Positions 42,789-51,069 of a DNA stretch of 64,000 nucleotides are shown here, piece after piece; positions within the stretch are counted from its first letter, which is position 1; each line of letters starts with the position of its first letter. Both the position numbers and the translations under genes were made by a program. Below the pieces are notes generated by a model, which was not told where the DNA came from, ran no database searches, and worked only from the letters and a program-made list of their open reading frames with translations. This DNA is from a bacterium OL-1 (GTDB lineage: Bacteria > Actinomycetota > Coriobacteriia > Coriobacteriales > Atopobiaceae): assembly GCA_000752675.2 (NCBI GenBank), contig LM994625.1:489940-553939 (forward strand), read 5' to 3'.

Positions 42789-43532
42789 CTAGGCGCCAAA
42801 GCCCGTGACCTCGCGCTGAATCTGGAGGAGTTGGTCGATGCCCTTCTGGCCAAGGTCGAGCAGACGTCCAAGCTGCTCGCGGTCGAAGGTCGCGCGCTCG
42901 CCGGTACCTTGGGCCTCAACAATACGGCCGTCCGATGAGCCCACCAGGTTCATGTCTACGTCCGCATGCGAGTCCTCCGGGTAGTCGAGGTCGAGAAGCT
43001 CGACTCCGTGCACGACTCCCATCGAGATGGCGGCAACCTGTCCCGTAAGGGGAACGCGCTTGATGCGCCCCTTGGAACACGCGGCGGAAAGCGCCTCGTA
43101 GAGCGCTACCCAAGCGCCGGTGATGGAAGCCGTGCGGGTGCCGCCATCAGCCTGGATAACGTCACAGTCAACGGTCACCGTGAACTCGCCCAGGTGACGG
43201 AGGTCGCAGACGGCGCGCAGCGAGCGGCCCACCAGGCGCTCGATCTCCATCGAGCGACCCTTGCGGCCCTTGTACTCGCGGGGCGTGCGACGGTTGGTGG
43301 CAGCCGGGAGCATGGCGTACTCTGCGGTGACCCAGCCATCCCTGCTCGCACCGCGCCACTTGGGCAGGCCCTCCGCGATGGTTGCCGCGCACAGCACGCG
43401 CGTGTCGCCAAACTCCGCCAGACACGAGCCGTCGGCGTTCTTCATAACGTTGGGGGTCAGCGTGACGGGGCGCATCTCGGCAACGGACCTGCCAAAGCTG
43501 CGCTCGGGCTGTACGTCGCTCTCCTGGGGCAT
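42789..43532 (-). CDS. rph: Ribonuclease PH
   Basis: RNase PH trims the 3' ends of tRNA precursors by phosphorolysis. The 247-residue protein has the family blocks RPVTLTPN, GDTRVLCAATI, the phosphate-binding EYKGRKGRSMEIERLVGRSLR (positions about 88-108) and DCDVIQADGGTRTASITGA. The start was set at MPQESDV with GGGAGG upstream; 20 extra codons are possible. It is followed by rdgB. The preceding tRNA-Val lies 85 nt upstream on the same strand. Confidence 0.95.
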   Translation of the reverse strand: MPQESDVQPERSFGRSVAEMRPVTLTPNVMKNADGSCLAEFGDTRVLCAATIAEGLPKWRGASRDGWVTAEYAMLPAATNRRTPREYKGRKGRSMEIERLVGRSLRAVCDLRHLGEFTVTVDCDVIQADGGTRTASITGAWVALYEALSAACSKGRIKRVPLTGQVAAISMGVVHGVELLDLDYPEDSHADVDMNLVGSSDGRIVEAQGTGERATFDREQLGRLLDLGQKGIDQLLQIQREVTGFGA

Positions 43533-43616
43533 GGGGCCTCCCGTCTGCCGGCGCATGTGCCAGCGCTCATGCAACAGGGCCAGCCGGCTCACGCCGACCG
43601 GCCCCGACTCTTCTCA

Positions 43617-43692
43617 TGGTGGGCGATGACGGATTCGAACCGCCGACCTTGTGCGTGTAAGGCACCTGCGCTAGCCGCTGCGCCAATCGCCC
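43617..43692 (-). tRNA. tRNA-Val (TAC)
   Basis: A 76-nt cloverleaf with acceptor GGGCGAT/ATCGCCC, anticodon loop CTTACAC and 3' CCA. The outermost anticodon-stem pair is a G-A mismatch; the rest is complete. It decodes GUA, GUG and by wobble other valine codons. Confidence 0.93.
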
Positions 43693-43771
43693 GTGCTTAG
43701 CGAGTGTACCACGGAACCCGGAAGCGGCACACGCATCGCCCGCACCCGGCGCAGCCCGCGCCCATCTCGCC

Positions 43772-43780
43772 TGCTATACT
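43772..43780 (+). promoter_or_regulatory. Extended -10 promoter of murE
   Basis: TGCTATACT at 43772-43780 fits the extended -10 pattern TGnTATAAT. Only 6 nt separate it from the murE ATG, so transcription should begin at or next to the start codon. No convincing -35 box is present. Confidence 0.5.
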
Positions 43781-43786
43781 TGATGC

Positions 43787-45325
43787 ATGAATACTACACT
43801 CACATCTCTTGCCCAGCTTCTCGACAATGAGGGGCTGCTGGCCACCACAGCAAACATCACCGCCGAAAAGGGCGCCACGCCCATCACCGGGGTCGACTGC
43901 GACTCGCGCGTCGTTGTCCCAGCGCATGTCTTTGTGTGCAAGGGCGCCGCCTTCAAGCCAGCCTATCTCACCTCCGCGCTCGAAAAGGGCGCCGTGGCCT
44001 ACCTTTGCGACAGGGACCGCGCAGCCGAGCTGGCAGACGTTGCCCCCGGAACGCCCGCACTCATCACCACGGACCTGCGCCGCGCCATGGCGTTCTCCTC
44101 GGCCGAGGCCTTTGGCCACCCCGACCACGACCTCGCCGTCATTGGCATCACCGGCACCAAGGGCAAGTCGACGGTGTCCTACATGCTCCGCGCCGTGCTT
44201 GACGGCAACGAGACGCACGCACGTACCGGCGTCATGGGCTCCATCGAGACCTTTGACGGCATCGAGCGCGAGGAGAGCCACAACACCACGCCGGAGTCCC
44301 CGGACCTCTGGCGTCACCTCGCCAACGCCCGCAAGGCAGGCCTTGCCTACATGGATATGGAGGTCTCGAGCCAGGCCCTCAAGTACGACCGCGTCTTGGG
44401 CCTTGACCTTTCCATTGCCTGCTTCCTGAACATTGGGCGTGACCACATCTCGCCCGTTGAGCACCCCAACTTTGAGGACTACTTCCAGAGCAAACTCCGC
44501 ATCTTCGACCAGGCACGCGTTGCCGTGGTGAACCTCGACTCCAACGAGATCCAGACCATCCTCGAACGCGCCCGGCGCTGCGAGCGCGTGGTGACCTTCT
44601 CTGCCAAGGACCGCTCGGCAGACGTCTGGGCCTCGGACATCCAGAGCGCCTATGGCATGGTCTCGTTCACTGCACACACGCCAAGCTGGGAAGGGCCCAT
44701 CTGCCTGGGCATGCCCGGCCTCTTCAACGTGGACAACGCACTTGCGACCATCGCCATCTGCGAGGTCCTGGGCATTGGTCGCGAGAAGATTGCCGAGCCG
44801 CTCTCGCACGCGCGCGTCCCCGGCCGCATGGAGCTTCTCCCCAGCCCCGACCCCAAGGTTGTGGCGCTTGTCGACTATGCCCACAACAAGCTCTCCTACC
44901 AGCGGTTCTTCCCTTCGGTCAAGGAGGAGTTCCCGGGGTATCGCATCATTGCCGTCTTTGGCGCCCCCGGTGGCAAGGCGTACGAGCGTAGACACGAGCT
45001 TCCCCAGGAAGCCGCCAAGTACGCCGACTACCTCATCTACACCGAGGAAGACCCGGCGAACGACCCCGTGGAGGAAATCTGCCAGCAGATGGCGGACGCC
45101 ACGCCGGAGGGCACAGCATACGAGGTCATTCTCAACCGCGAAGAGGCCATTCGCCGCGCCGTCCAGCTGGGTTACGAGGGCGAGGGCCCGGCGATTCTCT
45201 GCCTGCTGGCCAAGGGTGACGAGACGCGCCAGCACGAGGGCAACGAGTTTGTCCCCTGCCGCACAGATGGCGACATCTACGAAGAGGCCGTTCGCAACTG
45301 GCACGCCGCGCATCCCGAGGCCTAG
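43787..45325 (+). CDS. murE: UDP-N-acetylmuramyl-tripeptide synthetase (MurE), likely L-lysine-type
   Basis: MurE adds the third amino acid to the peptidoglycan stem peptide. The 512-residue product has the P-loop GTKGKS at residues 123-128 in ITGTKGKSTV, the HNTTPESPDL block and the C-terminal substrate-selecting segment. In meso-diaminopimelate enzymes the last contains DNPR. Here residues 420-427 read EEDPANDP, closer to the DNPA of lysine-adding enzymes, so lysine (or ornithine) is predicted at position 3. No Shine-Dalgarno sequence precedes the ATG. Confidence 0.92.
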   Translation: MNTTLTSLAQLLDNEGLLATTANITAEKGATPITGVDCDSRVVVPAHVFVCKGAAFKPAYLTSALEKGAVAYLCDRDRAAELADVAPGTPALITTDLRRAMAFSSAEAFGHPDHDLAVIGITGTKGKSTVSYMLRAVLDGNETHARTGVMGSIETFDGIEREESHNTTPESPDLWRHLANARKAGLAYMDMEVSSQALKYDRVLGLDLSIACFLNIGRDHISPVEHPNFEDYFQSKLRIFDQARVAVVNLDSNEIQTILERARRCERVVTFSAKDRSADVWASDIQSAYGMVSFTAHTPSWEGPICLGMPGLFNVDNALATIAICEVLGIGREKIAEPLSHARVPGRMELLPSPDPKVVALVDYAHNKLSYQRFFPSVKEEFPGYRIIAVFGAPGGKAYERRHELPQEAAKYADYLIYTEEDPANDPVEEICQQMADATPEGTAYEVILNREEAIRRAVQLGYEGEGPAILCLLAKGDETRQHEGNEFVPCRTDGDIYEEAVRNWHAAHPEA

Positions 45326-45357
45326 CCCGCACGAAGCAATTTTCAGCCGTCTATGAG

Positions 45358-45399
45358 CGTGCCCCGCAGCCGCGGCAAAAAGCCGGACTGCGGGGCACG
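45358..45399 (+). terminator. murE intrinsic terminator
   Basis: CGTGCCCCGCAG and its exact 12-bp complement enclose an 18-nt loop with internal CCG...CGG pairing, followed by TTTGTACGG. It lies 32 nt past the murE stop. Confidence 0.75.
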
Positions 45400-45425
45400 T
45401 TTGTACGGGAACTCTTAGCCCTCGC

Positions 45426-46751
45426 CTAGGCGAGCCGCTCCACGCCGTTGCGAGTTACGCGCGCGTAGACGAGAGGCTCGGGCTCGGGCTGCTCGTCGCT
45501 AATCTCGTAGGAGTCGCGGAGGATCTGCTCTCCTTCATCGAGCTGGGCCTCGCTCGAGGCGTAAAGCGTTGCGAGAACGTCGCCCTTTGCCACCTTGTCG
45601 CCCGCCTTCTTCTGGAGAACAATACCGGCAAGCGGGTCGATGGAGTCTTCCTTGCGCGCTCGCCCGGCACCAAGCGACACGGAGGCAATGCCAACGCGCT
45701 CGGTGTTCATATGGCGCACCCAACCGTCGCAGTTGGAGTACACGTCACGCACGCAGGCATCGGAGCCAAAGCGGCTGGGATCGCGCACGTAGGACGCGTC
45801 CCCGCCTTGGGCGGCAACCATTTGGGCAAGCTTCTCCATGCCCTCGCCGTTCTCTATCTGCCCGCGGGCCATCGAGCGGCAGGCAGCGATGTCACCCTTG
45901 TCCGCAAGCTCCAGCATGTTTGCTGCAAGCTCCACGCAGATGTCCGTAAGGTCCTGAGGTCCTTTGCCCATAAGGGTTCGCGCGGCCTCCTCCACCTCAA
46001 GGGCATTGCCCACGCAGCAGCCAAGCGGGCGGTCCATGTTTGTGATGAGCGCGGCCGTCGTGCGGCCAACGCCCTCGCCAATGCGGACCATCTCTTGGGC
46101 AAGCGCAATGGCATCGTCAACGGTCTTCATAAACGCGCCGCTGCCGCACTTCACGTCGAGAAGAATCTTGTCGGAACCAGCGGCAATCTTCTTGCTCATG
46201 ACGCTGGAGGCGATGAGCGGCAGCGAGTCAACCGTAGCCGTCACATCTCGCAGCGCATAGAGCTTCTTGTCTGCGGGCACCAGGTTTCCGGTCTGGCCGG
46301 CAACGGCGCACCCAACCTCACTCACAATGGAGAAGAAGCGCTGCTCGTCAATGGAGGTGGTAAGGCCAGGAATGGACTCGAGCTTGTCGAGCGTACCGCC
46401 AGTGTGCCCAAGGCCACGCCCGCTCATCTTGGCAACGCGCACGCCAAGCGACGCCACGATAGGCGCCACCACCAGGGTGGTCTTGTCTCCCACGCCGCCG
46501 GTAGAGTGCTTGTCCACCTTGATGCCGGGAATGGGCGAGAGGTCCACCATGTCACCAGAGTGCGCCATGTCCAGGGTGAGTCGCACGATCTCGCGGTCGG
46601 TCATGCCCTTGTAGAAGATGGCCATGCAGAGTGCGGAGGCCTGGTAATCCGGAATGTCACCCGCCACGTAGCCGTTGACGAAGAAGTCAATCTGCTCGTC
46701 GGTAAGCTCGTGGCCGTCTCGCTTGCTCTCGATGATGTCGTACATTCTCAT
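45426..46751 (-). CDS. pdp: Pyrimidine-nucleoside phosphorylase
   Basis: This enzyme splits uridine, thymidine or deoxyuridine into base and (deoxy)ribose-1-phosphate. The 441-residue product has VDKHSTGGVGDKTTL (phosphate binding) and the family signature SGRGLGHTGGTLDKLESI. A C-terminal alpha/beta domain contains AGIVLQKKAGDKVAKGD. The ATG overlaps the cdd stop in an ATGA, so the two are translationally coupled. It ends the minus-strand nucleoside operon. Thymidine phosphorylase (deoA) is an equally possible name; I favour the broad-specificity pyrimidine form. Confidence 0.93.
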   Translation of the reverse strand: MRMYDIIESKRDGHELTDEQIDFFVNGYVAGDIPDYQASALCMAIFYKGMTDREIVRLTLDMAHSGDMVDLSPIPGIKVDKHSTGGVGDKTTLVVAPIVASLGVRVAKMSGRGLGHTGGTLDKLESIPGLTTSIDEQRFFSIVSEVGCAVAGQTGNLVPADKKLYALRDVTATVDSLPLIASSVMSKKIAAGSDKILLDVKCGSGAFMKTVDDAIALAQEMVRIGEGVGRTTAALITNMDRPLGCCVGNALEVEEAARTLMGKGPQDLTDICVELAANMLELADKGDIAACRSMARGQIENGEGMEKLAQMVAAQGGDASYVRDPSRFGSDACVRDVYSNCDGWVRHMNTERVGIASVSLGAGRARKEDSIDPLAGIVLQKKAGDKVAKGDVLATLYASSEAQLDEGEQILRDSYEISDEQPEPEPLVYARVTRNGVERLA

Positions 46752-47203
46752 GCGGCGTCACCTCCCGTTTCATCCGCCCGATGGTGCCCCAAGTCCTCCG
46801 GCCCAAATCCCTCAGGGAGAAGGTCTCGCAGCAAAAGCGAGCGACGCTCCTCTGGCGAGCGGGCAACGATGATCCTAAATGAGTCCGGGTCGCAGAACTC
46901 GCGCATCACCTGGCGGCATACGCCGCATGGCGTGCACCAGTCCGAGATGGGCTGTCCCTCCGGGCCTCCCACAACGGCAATTGCCGAGAAGTGCCGCTGC
47001 CCCTCGTAGACCGCCTTGAAGAATGCCGTGCGCTCGGCGCAGTTGCAGGGCGTGTACGCTGCGTTTTCGATATTGCATCCCTGGTAGACAGTGCCGTCAT
47101 CAGCTAGAAGCGCCGCTCCAACGGCAAAGTGAGAGTAGGGTACATAGGCATGCTCGCGGGCTTCGAGTGCCCTTCCCACGAGCTGCTCGTCGGTTAGTTC
47201 CAT
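46748..47203 (-). CDS. cdd: Cytidine deaminase
   Basis: Cdd converts cytidine and deoxycytidine to uridine forms, which Pdp then splits. The 151-residue product has the zinc ligands Cys of NCAERTAFF (with the catalytic Glu) and the two Cys of TPCGVCRQVM. The C-terminus is extended by about 20 charged residues with HHRADETGGD. It overlaps pdp by 4 nt and follows the second permease by 29 nt. A weak ribosome binding site (CTCTGAAAAG) precedes the ATG. Confidence 0.95.
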   Translation of the reverse strand: MELTDEQLVGRALEAREHAYVPYSHFAVGAALLADDGTVYQGCNIENAAYTPCNCAERTAFFKAVYEGQRHFSAIAVVGGPEGQPISDWCTPCGVCRQVMREFCDPDSFRIIVARSPEERRSLLLRDLLPEGFGPEDLGHHRADETGGDAA

Positions 47204-47232
47204 GTCTTTTCAGAGGCTCCTTAAGCCGCTTG

Positions 47233-48156
47233 TTACCTGCTGCCCTTGATGTACGGCACGCCGTCAGCCTTAGGCGCAACGGAGCGTCCCACGAAGAACA
47301 CCAGGACGAGGACGGTCATCACGTATGGCAGCATTGCCAGAATCTGCGTGGGCACCACAGAGCCACCGCCCAGCATGACGGTAAGCGCCTGCGTGAAGCC
47401 AAAGAGCAGGCAGGCAAGGTAGGCGCCGTGCGGGGTCCACTTGCCAAAGATCACCGCCGCAAGGGCAATGAAGCCCTGGCCACTGATGGCAGTCTGCGTG
47501 TACTGAGAGATGATGGCCAGCGTCATGGACGCGCCACCAAAGCCTGCGAGTACGCCGGAGAGAATCACGCAGATGTAGCGCGTGCGATAGACGTTGATGC
47601 CCAGGGTCTCGGAGGCCTCGGGGTGCTCTCCCACAGAGCGAATGCGAAGGCCCCACTTGGTCCGGTAGAGCACGAACCACATGACCACGGCGGCAATAAG
47701 GCCGAGAAGCACCGTGACGTCAAGGTTTAGGCTAGCGAGCGGAGAGTCGCCAAAGCCCGAGGTATCGACGAGCTTGGGCAGCGTGTTGACCACAGAGGAC
47801 ATGGCCGCGCCATCAAACATGCGGCGGCAGGCAAAGAGCGCGATGCCGGGGGCCAGTAGGTTGATGGCAACACCCGAGATGGTCTGGTCGGCGTTGAAGG
47901 TAACGGACGCCACTGCGTGGAGCAAGGCGACCAGCCCGCCTGCCAGGCCAGCGCAGAGAAGGCCTATCCAGGGGTTGCCCGAGACGTAGCTTCCTGCAAC
48001 TCCGGCAAATGCGCCGACGTTCATCATGCCTTCGATGCCGATGTTCGTGACGCCGGAGCGCTCGGAGATAACGCCTCCAAGGGCGCCAAAGACGAGGGGC
48101 GTGGAGTACATGAGGGTAATGGAGAGGACGAGCACAAGGTTATCGAGCATCGCCAT
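47233..48156 (-). CDS. Nucleoside ABC transporter permease (NupQ-like)
   Basis: The 307-residue membrane protein is one of two permeases of a BMP-family nucleoside importer. Several hydrophobic helices are visible, with GVTNIGIEGMMNVGAFAG and GFGGASMTLAIISQYT typical of the BPD-transp-2 permease family. The start overlaps the end of the other permease by 17 nt. The position before cdd and pdp suggests it brings in nucleosides for them. In Bacillus this system is NupNOPQ; the same specificity is inferred here. Confidence 0.88.
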   Translation of the reverse strand: MAMLDNLVLVLSITLMYSTPLVFGALGGVISERSGVTNIGIEGMMNVGAFAGVAGSYVSGNPWIGLLCAGLAGGLVALLHAVASVTFNADQTISGVAINLLAPGIALFACRRMFDGAAMSSVVNTLPKLVDTSGFGDSPLASLNLDVTVLLGLIAAVVMWFVLYRTKWGLRIRSVGEHPEASETLGINVYRTRYICVILSGVLAGFGGASMTLAIISQYTQTAISGQGFIALAAVIFGKWTPHGAYLACLLFGFTQALTVMLGGGSVVPTQILAMLPYVMTVLVLVFFVGRSVAPKADGVPYIKGSR

Positions 48157-49444
48157 CAGCCCCCTTCTTCTCACTAGAATCAGTAGGTTCGGCGGCCTTC
48201 GGAGACGCCTCCGCCGGTGCCTTGGGCTCGGCCGCGTCCTCGTCCTTCTGGGAGCCGCTCTCCCCTGCAGCTGCGACAGGAGTTGCCCCAGCCTCGGCGG
48301 CAAGCTTGCGCGCTTGCTCGGCACGCTCGGCGCGAGAGCGCTGGATGTGCTCGGCAAGCATGGGGATAACGCCACCCAGAGCCATGCAGAACACGATGGT
48401 GCCAATCATGATGCTGATAATCTCGGACGGAGCGCCCATGGTCTGCTGCACCGTCTGGCCTCCGTAGATGAGGCCGGCGAAGAGCAGGGACGCCGGGATG
48501 CACGCAACGGGAGAGCAGCCGGCGATGAACGCCACCGAGAGGCCGTTGAATCCGTTGTTCTCAAACGCAGCAAGCGTGGAAATGCCGTGCGGCGAGATGC
48601 CGGTGATGTTGAGGGCGCCGGCAATGCCGCACAGAGCGCCGGAGATGACCATGCAGAGCACAATGTTCTTCTCGACGTTAATACCGGCAAAGCGGGCGGC
48701 GTCCTTGTTGAGACCCACGGCGCGCATCTCATAGCCCATCTTGGTGCGCTTGAGCAACCAGCCAATGAACACAGCGGCCACCACAGCAACAATGATGCCA
48801 ACGTTAACGTCGCAGCGCACCAGGACGTCGCGCAGTACGGGGACGTTCGCCAGTGCCGCCTGTCCCTCGTCAGAGAGCTTCCAGTTGGGGAGGATCATCG
48901 TGAATGCAGTGTCGTGCACCGCATAGGTGCCCGTGGTGTTGGGCTGGTGGAACACGTCGAGCGAGACCACGTAGTTGCAGAGGTAGAGGCTAATCCAGTT
49001 GAACATGATGCTGGTGATGACCTCGTGGATGCCAAACTTTGCCTTGAGCCATCCAATGAGAGCACCAGAGAGCGCGCCCGCAATGGTGCCCGAGAGCACA
49101 ACGAGCGGAATCTCGAGAACGGCGGGGAGGTCGCAGGCGATGCCCACGATGGTCGCAGCGACGGTACCCAGGATGTACTGGCCCTCGGCGCCAATGTTGA
49201 AGAGGCCAACCTTGAAGGCAAAGGCAACGGCAATGCCGCAGAACAGAAGCGGCGTGGCCTTGATAATAACGTTAACTATGTAGCGAGGACGGCCGACCAT
49301 GCCCGAGAAGAGCGCTGCAAACGAGGCACCCGGATCGTATCCTGCGCTGGCAAGAACGATTGCCGCGACTAGAAAGCCAATGAGAATGGCAATGATTGCC
49401 GAGGTGATGGGCTTCCTCAGTACCTTGATGACCGTGTTGTTCAC
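48140..49444 (-). CDS. Nucleoside ABC transporter permease (NupP-like) with charged tail
   Basis: The 434-residue partner permease has hydrophobic helices over residues about 15-360, with the family block FNIGAEGQYILGTVAAT near residue 75. About 70 residues at the C-terminus are rich in Glu, Lys, Ala and Pro and look disordered. It overlaps the ATPase gene by 4 nt and the next permease by 17 nt, so the genes are co-translated. Confidence 0.88.
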   Translation of the reverse strand: MNNTVIKVLRKPITSAIIAILIGFLVAAIVLASAGYDPGASFAALFSGMVGRPRYIVNVIIKATPLLFCGIAVAFAFKVGLFNIGAEGQYILGTVAATIVGIACDLPAVLEIPLVVLSGTIAGALSGALIGWLKAKFGIHEVITSIMFNWISLYLCNYVVSLDVFHQPNTTGTYAVHDTAFTMILPNWKLSDEGQAALANVPVLRDVLVRCDVNVGIIVAVVAAVFIGWLLKRTKMGYEMRAVGLNKDAARFAGINVEKNIVLCMVISGALCGIAGALNITGISPHGISTLAAFENNGFNGLSVAFIAGCSPVACIPASLLFAGLIYGGQTVQQTMGAPSEIISIMIGTIVFCMALGGVIPMLAEHIQRSRAERAEQARKLAAEAGATPVAAAGESGSQKDEDAAEPKAPAEASPKAAEPTDSSEKKGADGDAR

Positions 49445-50970
49445 TGCTTGCCACCCCCAGCCATAAGCAGGCCAACCTTTTCTTCGCTCACCGTTCCCTG
49501 CTTGAACGTGCCCACGATCTTTCCGTGGTGGATGACGGCAATCGTGTCCGCCACGTCCATAACCTCGTCAAGCTCGAGCGAGATAAGCAAAATTGCCGCG
49601 CCGCGATCGCGCTCGCGGATAAGCGCCTTATGGACAAACTCGATGGCGCCCACGTCGAGGCCGCGCGTAGGCTGCACGGCAACGAGAAGATCCGGCTCGC
49701 TCGAAACCTCGCGAGCAATGATGACCTTCTGCTGGTTGCCGCCGGAAAGCCCACCGGCAAGGCTGTCGACGCAATCGGCGGGGCGGATGTCGTACTCCTT
49801 GATGAGGCCGTTGGTAAAGGAGCGGACCTTTCCATAGTCGAGTGTCGCGCCCTTGCCAAACGCCTCCTCCTGGTGCCTCTCGAGAATGACATTCTCGGCA
49901 ACGGTGAAGGGCAGCACCAGGCCAAAGCGCTGACGGTCCGCAGGGATGGTCGCCACCTTGTGGTCGAGCACGTTTCTGGGGACGGTGTTCTGGATTTCCT
50001 CGCCATTCACGGAGATGGTGCCGGAATCCACCTTCGCAAGGCCATCGATGGCCTCTACGAACTCGTCCTGGCCGTTGCCCTCGATGCCGGCTATGCCCAC
50101 GATCTCTCCGGCGCGAACGTCAATGTTGAGCCCGCATACCTGCTCGATTCCACGGGCGTCCTTCACGTGCAGGTCCTTGACCGAGAGAACCGTCTTGCCT
50201 GGGTTGGCAGGCCCCTTCTCGACGGTAAGGCTCACATGACGGCCAACCATCTTGGACGCGAGCTCTTCCTCGGTGGTCTTGCTCACGTCCACCGTGCCCA
50301 TGTACCTGCCACGACGGATGATGGTGCAGGCGTCGGCGGACTCCATGATCTCCTTGAGCTTGTGGGTGATGATGATGATCGTCTTGCCCTTGGCAACAAG
50401 GCCGTGCATGATTTTGATGAGCTGCGTGATCTCCTGCGGCGTGAGGACTGCCGTGGGCTCGTCAAGAATCAGCGTGTCCGCGCCGCGGTAGAGCGCCTTC
50501 AAGATCTCGACGCGCTGCTGCATGCCAACGGTGATGTCCTCGATCTTTGCGTCTGGGTCAACCTCGAAGCCATACTCGTCGACGATCTTCTCGACCTCCT
50601 TTTTGGCACGAGCCATGTCGAGGACGCCCATCGAATGGCAGACCTCATCGCCAAGAATGATGTTCTCAGTGACGGTGAAGTTCTCGACGAGCATGAAGTG
50701 CTGGTGGACCATGCCAATCCCGTGGGCAATCGCGTCGAGCGGGCTTTGGATCTGGACGCTCTGCCCACCGAGGTACACCTCACCCTCATCGGCCTGGTAC
50801 AGGCCGTAGAGCACGTTCATGAGCGTGCTCTTGCCCGCACCGTTCTCGCCAAGGATGGCATGGACCGTCTGCTTCTTCACGTCGAGGTCAACGCCATCGA
50901 GCGCCTTGAACGAGCCGAAGGTCTTCGTGATGCCGTGCATCTGCACGGCATAGTCGGGACTGGCCTCCAT
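49441..50970 (-). CDS. Nucleoside ABC transporter ATPase, two nucleotide-binding domains
   Basis: A 509-residue protein with two ATPase cassettes, as in sugar/nucleoside importers of the CUT2/BMP type. The first has Walker A GENGAGKST and Walker B LILDEPTAVLTP. The second has the degenerate GIAGIEGNGQDE in place of Walker A, the signature LSGGNQQKV and LVAVQPTRGLD. The degenerate second P-loop is normal in this group. AGGGAGGTG precedes the ATG. A terminator-like hairpin separates it from the binding-protein gene upstream, which would give more binding protein than ATPase. Confidence 0.92.
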   Translation of the reverse strand: MEASPDYAVQMHGITKTFGSFKALDGVDLDVKKQTVHAILGENGAGKSTLMNVLYGLYQADEGEVYLGGQSVQIQSPLDAIAHGIGMVHQHFMLVENFTVTENIILGDEVCHSMGVLDMARAKKEVEKIVDEYGFEVDPDAKIEDITVGMQQRVEILKALYRGADTLILDEPTAVLTPQEITQLIKIMHGLVAKGKTIIIITHKLKEIMESADACTIIRRGRYMGTVDVSKTTEEELASKMVGRHVSLTVEKGPANPGKTVLSVKDLHVKDARGIEQVCGLNIDVRAGEIVGIAGIEGNGQDEFVEAIDGLAKVDSGTISVNGEEIQNTVPRNVLDHKVATIPADRQRFGLVLPFTVAENVILERHQEEAFGKGATLDYGKVRSFTNGLIKEYDIRPADCVDSLAGGLSGGNQQKVIIAREVSSEPDLLVAVQPTRGLDVGAIEFVHKALIRERDRGAAILLISLELDEVMDVADTIAVIHHGKIVGTFKQGTVSEEKVGLLMAGGGKQ

Positions 50971-50992
50971 AGTCCACCTCCCTATGAAAAGC

Positions 50993-51010
50993 GAGGGGCC
51001 AGAGCCCCTC
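50993..51010 (-). terminator. Attenuator hairpin between the BMP and ATPase genes
   Basis: GAGGGGC and GCCCCTC pair around a 4-nt loop, followed on the minus strand by GCTTTTC. It lies 60 nt past the BMP stop and 23 nt before the ATPase start, a common position for partial termination that favours the binding protein. Confidence 0.7.
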
Positions 51011-51069
51011 AGCGATCAAACCAAGAGAGGGTGCCCGACGCGCGCGCCAGGCACCCCCTAACTGCGCGT

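Noticed and set aside
43697-45313. 538-codon minus-strand frame opposite murE
   Set aside because: It is the antisense shadow of murE, which has its P-loop and substrate motifs on the plus strand.
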